From positions 1-5,594 of the forward strand of contig JAZOSO010000119.1 of assembly GCA_045657185.1 (NCBI GenBank): a DNA stretch of 5,594 bases. Reading direction: 5' to 3'. Position numbers and translations under genes: made by a program. Source of the DNA: RGIG5270 sp045657185 (GTDB lineage: Bacteria; Verrucomicrobiota; Lentisphaeria; Victivallales; Victivallaceae). This document shows positions 1 through 5,513 of this stretch, one piece after another. Every line of letters begins with the position of its first letter. Position 1 is the stretch's first letter. The notes under the pieces were generated by a model. It searched no databases. It worked only from the letters and a program-made list of their open reading frames with translations, and was not told the origin of the DNA.

Positions 1-108
1 CATGTTGCGGTATGACGATCCTTTCAGATACGATAAAAAAGAGTCCTGCTTCAAGAGAGCAAGTTACCTCGCAAAAACCAATACCAAAAGCAATACTCCC
101 AAAGGTCA

Positions 109-130
109 GCGGGAGTTATTTTCCTCCCGC
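109..130. repeat. GC-rich inverted repeat downstream of the helicase gene
   Basis: A perfect 7-bp inverted repeat, GCGGGAG (109-115) and CTCCCGC (124-130), encloses an 8-base T-rich loop. It lies about 50 bases past the stop codon of the leftward helicase gene. A transcript of that gene would carry it as a stable hairpin. No T-run follows the hairpin on either strand, so it is not a textbook intrinsic terminator. It may act as an mRNA 3'-end stabiliser or a processing or protein-binding site. The structure is seen directly; the role is unknown. The remainder of 1-182 shows no supportable gene. Confidence 0.5.
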
Positions 131-182
131 ATCCCGAAGAAAAATGGTTACTGAAACATACGGTCCATACGCTTCATACGAC

Positions 183-1583
183 CTACTGCGGATTCTTTAT
201 TTTAATATTGCGATACCCGGAACGATTTGTTCCATTACGTTTGATGTCACGGTTACGGGTAAGTCCGAAAATCTTCTGCATGAGTTCAGGCAGTTGCATT
301 TCAAATTTTCGTTTGGTGATAAGATGCCACTCCACATTTTTGGCAACCTCAACATAAACTGAATAGATTTCTTCGGTAGTCAAGTTGCTGCCGTGGCAAG
401 GTTCCAGAAATTTTTCAAGAATGCTCTCCAACTGGAACGACTGACGGAAGAGAAAGTCCAAACGCATTTTTTGAACGTCGGATATGGGCAGCCGGCTGGA
501 CTTGGCAGTCAAGAGTTCGGCAAGACCTTCAAGACACCAGTTCAAAATACCGGAACCTTCTTCCTCAAAAAGGACATTGGCAAAGTTATCCACCGGAGTT
601 TCAGGTTTGTAACTTTTGCACTTGATCCAGCGTAAACGTCTCTGCCAAGCAGAAATGTCATCATCGCTTTCAAATTCCAACATCGGAATTGCATTGCCCA
701 CGATGAAGACATTATACGTTCCCTGAATCATTTGTGTTTCGTTAGAGTGCTTCAGTTCCACCCGCAGAGCATCATCGCCGACCAATGATTTCATAATTCC
801 CATACCCTTTGTGGTAAAAAATGATGTCTGTGATTCTTTCCCAGTCAACAGAGTTTTGCCGATGAAGGAACTGGTTTCAAAACGACTACCGATACAGCCG
901 GGACGAATCTGCATACAATTTGCAGCACCAACTATCAATTCAAGGATGTTGGCGAGTGTTCCTTTACCACTGCCGCCCGATCCGGTAAGAAGCATAATCG
1001 TTTGTGTCAAGTTGCGTCCAAGCAAGCACTGACCAAAGTATTTCTGCAGTAAATCAATATCTTCCGTCTTCAGCAACGGAGCAAGCAAATCTTTTTTGAA
1101 ACGTGGGCAATCTGCTTCAGGATCATAGACGAGATTGCAACGATTACGGCTATGATACTCTGCTGAGAAAGATTTCAGAATCCATTTGCCGTTTTCAAAC
1201 TCAACGACCCCGTTCAGACAATGCATCCAGTTCCCGCGCTTGTCAAAAAAATCTTCTGATACAGAGGCGATTGCACGCAAATATACAATAATATCCTTAA
1301 TCACAGCAAGACGCCTCATGCTGGCAAATTCGTCTTTGATTTCTTCTGCTCTGGCAAGCTCCAGTATTTCTTCGCTGATTTTGCTGATCATGGCCTCTTG
1401 AGACTGCGATTCCCACAAACCATTATTTCGATTGTAGATGTAAAATCGTTTTTCATTGGGCATGAAAACACATCCGGAAAGCGAACTGAAGTACTCCGCG
1501 AATGGTTGTAATCCGAGTGTGGGCTTATGACCGCTATCAATGATCAGCGATCCGTACTTGTTTTCGATGTTATAAACATCCAT
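183..1583 (-). CDS. D5/P4-family SF3 replicative helicase (phage/plasmid primase-helicase C-terminal type)
   Basis: This encodes a 466-residue protein resembling the helicase half of phage P4 alpha and poxvirus D5-like proteins, which unwind origins of phages, satellites and plasmids as ATP-driven rings. Residues about 1-190 form a D5_N-like region. The Walker A loop is GSGGSGKGT at 201-209, with K207 binding phosphate. A sensor-1-like stretch, VFIVGN, is at 292-297. An arginine-finger-like motif, WQRRLRWI, is at 313-320. The SGILNWCLEGL segment at 344-354 is typical of this family. Residues about 400-466 look like the winged-helix tail. No N-terminal primase (TOPRIM or PriPol) domain is present, so this is helicase-only and much shorter than P4 alpha. 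The Walker B acidic pair is not obvious; the KTLLTGKESQ region (243-252) is the likely equivalent. The ATG start has AAAGGG 8 bases upstream. An in-frame TTG at 1637 would add 18 residues but lies too close to the predicted transcription start. The gene points away from the tRNA 3' end, as expected for an integrated element. Confidence 0.9.
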   Translation of the reverse strand: MDVYNIENKYGSLIIDSGHKPTLGLQPFAEYFSSLSGCVFMPNEKRFYIYNRNNGLWESQSQEAMISKISEEILELARAEEIKDEFASMRRLAVIKDIIVYLRAIASVSEDFFDKRGNWMHCLNGVVEFENGKWILKSFSAEYHSRNRCNLVYDPEADCPRFKKDLLAPLLKTEDIDLLQKYFGQCLLGRNLTQTIMLLTGSGGSGKGTLANILELIVGAANCMQIRPGCIGSRFETSSFIGKTLLTGKESQTSFFTTKGMGIMKSLVGDDALRVELKHSNETQMIQGTYNVFIVGNAIPMLEFESDDDISAWQRRLRWIKCKSYKPETPVDNFANVLFEEEGSGILNWCLEGLAELLTAKSSRLPISDVQKMRLDFLFRQSFQLESILEKFLEPCHGSNLTTEEIYSVYVEVAKNVEWHLITKRKFEMQLPELMQKIFGLTRNRDIKRNGTNRSGYRNIKIKNPQ

Positions 1584-1585
1584 CT

Positions 1586-1648
1586 GAATTACCCTTTCTA
1601 TATTTGGGGTTAAAAAATTATGGACAATACAGTCCAAACGAATTACCC
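1586..1648 (-). repeat. Direct repeat GGGTAATTC duplicating the translation start context
   Basis: On the minus strand GGGTAATTC occurs at 1648-1640 and again at 1594-1586. The first copy is followed after 2 bases by TTGGA (codon at 1637) and the second after 2 bases by ATGGA (codon at 1583). The copies are 54 bases, or 18 codons, apart and in frame. They may be a duplicated initiation region or paired binding sites, one at the predicted transcription start and one over the ribosome binding site. Confidence 0.6.
1592..1597 (-). promoter_or_regulatory. Ribosome binding site fixing the helicase start
   Basis: On the minus strand AAAGGG precedes the ATG at 1583-1581 by 8 bases, which is ideal Shine-Dalgarno spacing. 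It favours the ATG over the upstream in-frame TTG at 1637. The GGGTAATTC that begins inside this site recurs exactly 54 bases upstream, in front of that TTG. Confidence 0.7.
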
Positions 1649-1649
1649 C
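1606..1649. repeat. Nested inverted repeats in the helicase leader
   Basis: An inner pair, TGGAC (1621-1625) and GTCCA (1632-1636), has a 6-base loop. It is nested almost concentrically inside an outer pair, GGGGT (1606-1610) and ACCCC (1645-1649). The arrangement overlaps the predicted transcription start and leader of the helicase gene, where an operator or leader hairpin would be expected. The repeats are short, so chance cannot be excluded. Confidence 0.4.
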
Positions 1650-1650
1650 T

Positions 1651-1679
1651 AATATAACACATTATTGAAAACTTCGCAA
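1651..1679 (-). promoter_or_regulatory. Predicted sigma-70-type promoter of the helicase gene
   Basis: On the minus strand TTGCGA (1679-1674) and TATATT (1656-1651) are separated by 17 bases. Transcription would begin near 1644, giving a leader of roughly 60 bases before the ATG at 1583. It is the best-spaced promoter-like pair I found upstream of this gene. The call rests on consensus matching only. Confidence 0.5.
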
Positions 1680-1688
1680 ACCACCTGA

Positions 1689-1708
1689 AAAACACCATAA
1701 AACACTAT
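1689..1708. repeat. Tandem 10-bp repeat AAAACACYAT, with further AACAC boxes
   Basis: AAAACACCAT (1689-1698) is followed directly by AAAACACTAT (1699-1708), matching at 9 of 10 bases. The AACACYA core recurs at 1724-1730, and AACAC recurs at 1656-1660. The pattern resembles iterons bound by a replication initiator or regulator just upstream of the helicase promoter. The repeats are seen directly; the function is inferred. Confidence 0.5.
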
Positions 1709-1730
1709 GTATTAAACCGTTACAACACTA

Positions 1731-1754
1731 AAGAATAGGAATATTCAGATTCTT
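1731..1754. repeat. 24-bp imperfect dyad (operator-like or recombinase-site-like)
   Basis: The arrangement AAGAAT-AG-GAATATTC-AG-ATTCTT is symmetric about 1742/1743. The outer arms (1731-1736 and 1749-1754) and the central palindrome (1739-1746) match perfectly, so 20 of 24 positions are symmetric. Part of its left half, GAATAGGAA (1733-1741), is repeated directly at 1765-1773, 32 bases away. Such symmetry is typical of sites bound by dimeric proteins. It lies about 50 to 75 bases upstream of the predicted helicase -35 element. Confidence 0.6.
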
Positions 1755-1780
1755 GTGACCGTATGAATAGGAACGTGCGA

Positions 1781-1804
1781 TTAAAAAATTTTCAAATTTT
1801 TTTG
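1781..1804. other. AT-only tract, possible DNA-unwinding element
   Basis: From 1781 to 1803 nearly every base is A or T, with A-runs and T-runs broken by a single C. The tract is flanked by iteron-like repeats and an operator-like dyad on one side and TGTGGCA boxes on the other. Together with the adjacent helicase gene this fits a replication origin melting region. The composition is visible; the origin function is inference. Confidence 0.35.
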
Positions 1805-1805
1805 A

Positions 1806-1845
1806 TGTGGCAGATGAAATGAATTTGTGTGGCAGAAATGTGGCA
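1806..1845. repeat. Three phased TGTGGCA boxes
   Basis: TGTGGCA begins at 1806, 1828 and 1839, so spacings are 22 and 11 bases, about two turns and one turn of the helix. The first two copies extend to TGTGGCAGA. Boxes with helical phasing near a tRNA 3' end resemble arm-type sites of a tyrosine integrase or excisionase, or replication iterons. No protein can be assigned from this window. Confidence 0.6.
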
Positions 1846-1851
1846 TTTCAT
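1814..1851. repeat. 8-bp inverted repeat ATGAAATG / CATTTCAT
   Basis: ATGAAATG (1814-1821) and CATTTCAT (1844-1851) are exact reverse complements separated by 22 bases. They bracket the second TGTGGCA box, and the right arm overlaps the third. This may be a protein-binding arrangement or a cruciform. It interlocks with the box array, which argues against random occurrence. Confidence 0.5.
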
Positions 1852-1865
1852 GTTTGTAAAGGCAT

Positions 1866-1895
1866 GAATCCGACAGAATCCGAAAGAATTGGCAA
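1866..1895. repeat. 10-bp periodic repeat adjoining the tRNA 3' end
   Basis: GAATCCGACA (1866-1875) and GAATCCGAAA (1876-1885) are tandem copies differing at one base. GAATTGGCAA (1886-1895) is a degenerate third unit in the same register. The array stops 5 bases before the tRNA CCA end at 1901. The 10-bp period places each unit on the same face of the helix. This fits protein loading sites beside an attachment core. Confidence 0.55.
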
Positions 1896-1900
1896 AAAAA

Positions 1901-1977
1901 TGGTACACCCGGCGGGATTCGAACCCACGGCCTTCTACTCCGGAGGCAGACGCTCTATCCAACTGAGCTACGGGTGC
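1901..1977 (-). tRNA. tRNA-Arg (anticodon CCG)
   Basis: A complete 77-base cloverleaf reads leftward. The acceptor GCACCCG (1977-1971) pairs with CGGGTGT, with one terminal G-U pair. The D-stem is GCTC/GAGC, the anticodon stem is TCTGC/GTAGA with one G-U pair, and the loop is CTCCGGA with anticodon CCG at 1943-1941, which reads CGG as arginine. The T-stem is GTGGG/CCCGC with loop TTCGAAT, followed by discriminator A and an encoded CCA. Seven T residues follow the CCA directly on the transcribed strand and may end the transcript. The 3' end faces the helicase gene, so this tRNA is the probable integration site of the element on the left. The second, partial copy would lie outside the window. 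Confidence 0.97.
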
Positions 1978-1988
1978 ATCATATTTAT

Positions 1989-2016
1989 AATATAGCTCTT
2001 TTTTAAAGTTTGTAAA
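1989..2016 (-). promoter_or_regulatory. Predicted promoter of tRNA-Arg
   Basis: On the minus strand TTTACA (2016-2011) and TATATT (1994-1989) are separated by 16 bases, placing the transcription start about 5 bases before the mature tRNA 5' end. Upstream, roughly 2020-2056 is almost uninterrupted A-tract on this strand and resembles an UP element of strong stable-RNA promoters. The assignment is by consensus and position. Confidence 0.55.
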
Positions 2017-2087
2017 GAGATTTATTTATTTTTTTAAGTTTTTTTTGTTTTTTAATGCAAATATGCCATTTATAAAGATATTTTCAT

Positions 2088-2115
2088 TTGAAAAAATCAA
2101 TTATTGTGATAAATT
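2088..2115 (+). promoter_or_regulatory. Possible serC promoter
   Basis: TTGAAA (2088-2093) and TAAATT (2110-2115) are 16 bases apart, giving a leader of roughly 40 bases before the serC ATG. The -10 match is mediocre and the whole 1978-2159 stretch is AT-rich, so other choices are possible. The divergent layout with the tRNA requires a serC promoter somewhere here. Nothing else gene-like is visible in this intergenic region. Confidence 0.3.
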
Positions 2116-2146
2116 ATAAGACGCTTTATTTTTCAACCAATCTTAA

Positions 2147-2152
2147 AAGGGA
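2147..2152 (+). promoter_or_regulatory. Ribosome binding site deciding the serC start
   Basis: AAGGGA lies 7 bases before the ATG at 2160. It supports that start over an in-frame TTG at 2088, which would add 24 residues that do not belong to the SerC family. Confidence 0.8.
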
Positions 2153-2159
2153 ATTTATT

Positions 2160-3230
2160 ATGGCTGTCTACAATTTCAGTGCCGGTCCGGCTATGCTGCC
2201 GAAGAAAGTTATGGAAAGAGCTCAAGCTGAATTCTGCAATTACCAGAATTCTGAATGCGGTGTCATGGAATTGTCCCATCGCGGTAAACTTTATGCTCCC
2301 ATCATCGCTCGCGCAGAAGCTAATGTCCGTGAACTTATGAACATCAGCGACGATTATGCTGTACTTTTCGTTCAGGGCGGTGCAAGTATGCAGTTCTGCA
2401 TGCTCGCTATGAACCTCCTCAACGGCGGTACTGCCGATTATGCTGAAACAGGCGTCTGGTCAAACAAAGCCGCCAAAGAAGCTAAACTTTTCGGTAATGT
2501 CAATATCTGCTGCTCAAGCAAAGAGTCAAAGTACGACCACATCCCCGCTTTTGATACTTGGAACCTCACCGACAATGCTGCATATCTCCACATCACCAGC
2601 AATAACACCGTCGCAGGTACTCAATACCGCACTTTCCCCAAAGTCAACGCTCCCATCATCGCTGATATGTCCAGCGATATCATGTCACGCGTTATCAATG
2701 TCAACGACTTCGGTATGATTTATGCTGGCGCACAGAAAAACCTCGGCCCCAGCGGTTTCGCTCTCGTTATCATCCGCAAAGACCTCATGGAACGCGTTGC
2801 CGCAACTGTCCCGACCATGCTCAAATATACTACTTATGCAGAAAACGAGTCAATGTTCAATACTCCTCCGACTTTTGCAGTCTACATCCTCGCACTGGTC
2901 ACTGACTACTTCAAAGAAGTCGGCGGTATCGCTGCTATGGAAAAAGTCAATGATGCTAAAGCCAAGCTGCTTTATGACTATCTCGACAGCACTTCTTTCT
3001 ACACCACTCCTGTTCAGAAAGACAGCCGCAGCCGCATGAATGTCGTCTTCCGCACCCCCAGCGAAGAACTTGATGCAAAATTCGTCGCTGATGCCAAAGC
3101 CTGCGGCTTAACCGACCTCAAAGGTCACCGTCTTGTCGGCGGCTGCCGTGCAAGTATCTACAATGCAATGCCCATCGAAGGCGTTCAGGCTCTTATCGAC
3201 TTCATGAAGAAGTTTGAAAAAGAAGCATAA
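2160..3230 (+). CDS. serC: Phosphoserine aminotransferase (SerC)
   Basis: This 356-residue cytoplasmic PLP enzyme is full length for the family. It converts 3-phosphohydroxypyruvate plus glutamate to O-phosphoserine in serine biosynthesis; the E. coli enzyme also acts in the pyridoxal phosphate pathway. Family motifs occur in order: NFSAGPAMLP at 5-14, MELSHRG at 36-42, VQGGAS at 71-76 (phosphate-binding region), TGVW at 97-100, HITSNNT at 144-150, IADMSSD at 167-173 with D169 contacting the PLP ring, and AQKNLGPSG at 191-199 with K193 as the Schiff-base lysine. FNTPPTF at 233-239 and GHRLVGGCRASIYNAMP at 322-338 follow. The spacing D169-K193-N234/T235 matches the E. coli pattern. Codon choice is noticeably biased toward C-ending codons (AAC, ATC, CTC, TTC), as in well-expressed housekeeping genes. 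It is divergent from the tRNA and is closed by a strong terminator. No serA is in the window. Confidence 0.97.
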   Translation: MAVYNFSAGPAMLPKKVMERAQAEFCNYQNSECGVMELSHRGKLYAPIIARAEANVRELMNISDDYAVLFVQGGASMQFCMLAMNLLNGGTADYAETGVWSNKAAKEAKLFGNVNICCSSKESKYDHIPAFDTWNLTDNAAYLHITSNNTVAGTQYRTFPKVNAPIIADMSSDIMSRVINVNDFGMIYAGAQKNLGPSGFALVIIRKDLMERVAATVPTMLKYTTYAENESMFNTPPTFAVYILALVTDYFKEVGGIAAMEKVNDAKAKLLYDYLDSTSFYTTPVQKDSRSRMNVVFRTPSEELDAKFVADAKACGLTDLKGHRLVGGCRASIYNAMPIEGVQALIDFMKKFEKEA

Positions 3231-3247
3231 GATATTCAAAAAATCAA

Positions 3248-3282
3248 CAGGGGTTGGAATTTTTACCGACTCCTGTTTTTTT
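3248..3282 (+). terminator. Intrinsic terminator after serC
   Basis: A 10-bp stem pairs CAGGGGTTGG (3248-3257) with CCGACTCCTG (3266-3275), including two G-U pairs. The loop has 8 bases and seven T residues follow (3276-3282). It starts 17 bases after the serC stop codon and ends 17 bases before the next ATG. It should cut most serC transcripts before the glycosidase gene. Confidence 0.9.
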
Positions 3283-3284
3283 AT

Positions 3285-3291
3285 AAAGAGG
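3285..3291 (+). promoter_or_regulatory. Ribosome binding site of the GH78-like gene
   Basis: AAAGAGG ends 8 bases before the ATG at 3300 and begins just 2 bases after the terminator T-run. A conventional promoter cannot fit between the terminator and this site. Confidence 0.75.
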
Positions 3292-3299
3292 CAAAAAAT

Positions 3300-5510
3300 A
3301 TGGCAAAATGGATTTGGACAGCGCAACCGTCAGCAAAACATCAGCTGGCATATTTCAGAAAAACTTTTGATGTCAAAAGTTCAGGAATTTTCCGTTTCAG
3401 AATAAGTGCCGAAGCGAACTTTGCCGCGTACTGCGACGGCAGAGAATTTTTACGCGGTCAGTATTCAGATTATCCGCAAGCCAAAACTTTTTCCGAATCC
3501 ATATTACAGCTTAATTCCGGCAAACATACTGTAAGCATTGAAGTCTATTATGCCGGAGAAGATTTCCAAACCTCATGGTACAGCGAACAGCCAGGACTCC
3601 GATGTGAACTTGAAAATATTTTTGTCAGTGATGAAAGCTGGAAAGCCAAATTATCTGACGCTTTTCTCCGGGAAAACATCCATAAAATTACTCCGCAGCT
3701 CGGTTATGCCATAGGTTTTGATGCCCGCTATGATGAAGATTTCAAAAATCCGTCCTTTGATGATAAAAATTGGGCAAACGCCGTAACTGTTGAAAAAAAT
3801 CCGACTCTTGCCCCCCGTCCTGTGCCGATTATGGAACGCGGCAGCTTCATTGACGGAAAAATTGTAAAAACAGGCAAACTCACAAGACCGGCTGAAAAAA
3901 TCAATGAACCGATCTATGCCGAAGCAGTTTCCGCCGACCTCATTGATACCGACGGCAACGGCTTCTATCAAATTTACGATCTCGGCTGTGAACGAACAGG
4001 TCTGATGATTCTTGAATGTGACGCCAAACAGGGGGGCATTGTCATTGATATCAGCCACGGTGAACACCTTGACGACGGCAAAGTCCGCAATCTGATTGAC
4101 GGGCGCAACTTTACAGACAGATATATTACCAAAGAAGGAAAACAGCGTTATATTCTCTTCCGCCGCCTCGGATGCAGATTTATTCAGCTGAACATTATCG
4201 GTAATAAAGATGATTTCACACTGCTGCACTGCGGTATGGAGGAAGAAATGCTCCCCCTGCCCGCGACCGCAGCTTTCAACTGTTCTTACGACAGAGCATT
4301 GAAACTCAGAGAAAACAGCATTCGTACCTTACGCTGCTGTATGCACGAACATTATGAAGACTGTCCGTGGCGTGAACAGGCTCTTTACAGTTATGATTCC
4401 CGCAATCAGATGATGTTCGGTTATTATCTCTGGGGCAATTACGAATATGCCGCCGCCAACTGGAAACTTTTTGCAGGCGGTTTGCGTCCTGACGGTTTTC
4501 TGCGTCTCAATGCACCGAGCAAACTCGGTCCGCCGATTGCCAATTTTTCAGTAGTATATATTACTGCAATGTATGAACATTACCTCTATTCAGGCTCAAA
4601 AGAACTCTTTGAAAGCCTCCGTTCCGTTGCGGAAAACATAGTTGCCAAATGTATTGAAAATGTCGATAAAAAAACGGGGCTCTATCTGACCAATCCCGCA
4701 CCTGAATTGTGGCATTTTTATGAATGGAGCGACGGTCTGAGCGGCAACGGCAAAGATGAAAGAGCAGTAAAAGGTCCGCGCATGGAGTCTATTTACAATT
4801 TATACTTGCTTGAAATGTTTGATGCCATGTACAAATTGACTGATGAGCAAAAATATCTTGAAATGTTTAAAACTCAACATGCGGCACTGCAAAAAACTTT
4901 CTATGACTCCGAACGCAAATGTATGCTGACACGGCTCGGCGACAATCGGCTTCATGCCATTACTCAGACATTGGCTTTACGCTATCATGTAATACCTGAA
5001 AAAGACGAAAAACAGCTGCTGAAACGGCTTTGTGCGGATGAATTCATTCCCGTTTCCACCAGTTCCATGCGCTATTATCTTGAAATTCTCATGCAGTTCG
5101 GCGGCAATTTTGCACTTGAAGCCGATAAAATCATTGAAAATATTTTCGGCAACATGCTCAACAGAAACTCAACAACGATGTGGGAGACAGCCCTCGGTGC
5201 AGATGATTTCAGAGGAGCAGGCAGTATGTGTCACGGCTGGAGTGCATTGCCGATTTATTACTTTTACCGTTACATCTGCGGCATAGTTCCGCTTGAAGCG
5301 GGGTTCAAAAAATTCGCAGTTGACATTGTCCGTGTTGAAAAATACGGCGATGTGTCAGCCGACATCACCACTCCTTGCGGTTTTATTCATGTTGAATACG
5401 GCAAAGACGGCAATGAACTTACAATTTCACACCCGCAGGAACTGATCCCTGTTCTCACTCAACGCACCCGTGACACCTTCAATAACATAAAACTTCAAAT
5501 TATGCAGTAA
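3300..5510 (+). CDS. GH78-type glycosidase (alpha-L-rhamnosidase family), cytoplasmic
   Basis: This 736-residue protein has the layout of glycoside hydrolase family 78, whose known members release terminal alpha-L-rhamnose by inversion. Residues about 1-320 are beta-rich accessory domains beginning KWIWTA at 3-8. About 325-655 is the (alpha/alpha)6 catalytic barrel. About 660-720 is the C-terminal beta-sandwich. The DCPWREQ motif at 354-360 supplies E359 as likely general acid, with D354 and D366 at the spacing of the essential acids I recall for Bacillus RhaB. MWE at 627-629 supplies E629 as likely general base, 270 residues after E359, also as expected. YEWSDGL (474-480) and SMCHGW (642-647) are further catalytic-domain landmarks. 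No signal peptide or membrane segment is seen, so the substrate is probably an imported glycoside. The DCPWREQALYSYDSRNQM segment departs from the usual GH78 wording after the motif, so sugar specificity is uncertain. Expression is puzzling because a terminator sits immediately upstream. Confidence 0.88.
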   Translation: MAKWIWTAQPSAKHQLAYFRKTFDVKSSGIFRFRISAEANFAAYCDGREFLRGQYSDYPQAKTFSESILQLNSGKHTVSIEVYYAGEDFQTSWYSEQPGLRCELENIFVSDESWKAKLSDAFLRENIHKITPQLGYAIGFDARYDEDFKNPSFDDKNWANAVTVEKNPTLAPRPVPIMERGSFIDGKIVKTGKLTRPAEKINEPIYAEAVSADLIDTDGNGFYQIYDLGCERTGLMILECDAKQGGIVIDISHGEHLDDGKVRNLIDGRNFTDRYITKEGKQRYILFRRLGCRFIQLNIIGNKDDFTLLHCGMEEEMLPLPATAAFNCSYDRALKLRENSIRTLRCCMHEHYEDCPWREQALYSYDSRNQMMFGYYLWGNYEYAAANWKLFAGGLRPDGFLRLNAPSKLGPPIANFSVVYITAMYEHYLYSGSKELFESLRSVAENIVAKCIENVDKKTGLYLTNPAPELWHFYEWSDGLSGNGKDERAVKGPRMESIYNLYLLEMFDAMYKLTDEQKYLEMFKTQHAALQKTFYDSERKCMLTRLGDNRLHAITQTLALRYHVIPEKDEKQLLKRLCADEFIPVSTSSMRYYLEILMQFGGNFALEADKIIENIFGNMLNRNSTTMWETALGADDFRGAGSMCHGWSALPIYYFYRYICGIVPLEAGFKKFAVDIVRVEKYGDVSADITTPCGFIHVEYGKDGNELTISHPQELIPVLTQRTRDTFNNIKLQIMQ

Positions 5511-5513
5511 ACA

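Noticed and set aside
1..115. Minus-strand open frame running off the left edge
   Set aside because: It lacks any ATG, GTG or TTG start in the window and has no coding signature, so it cannot be called a gene from this sequence.
12..362. 116-codon plus-strand reading frame at the left end
   Set aside because: Its second half overlaps the helicase coding sequence in antisense, it has no ribosome binding site, and the protein has no recognisable family features.
1584..1900. CRISPR array
   Set aside because: The repeats are 7 to 10 bases long with no regular 25-40 base repeats or spacers and no cas genes nearby.
1807..1995. 62-codon plus-strand reading frame
   Set aside because: It runs antisense through the tRNA. 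The encoded stretch HPAGFEPTAFYSGGRRSIQLSYG is the familiar false peptide from the complement of a tRNA gene.
2088..2159. 24-residue N-terminal extension of SerC from a TTG
   Set aside because: The SerC family begins at the ATG at 2160, which has a good ribosome binding site; the extension resembles AT-rich upstream DNA.
3651..4229. 192-codon minus-strand reading frame inside the GH78-like gene
   Set aside because: It is antisense to an intact, motif-bearing gene and has no independent support.
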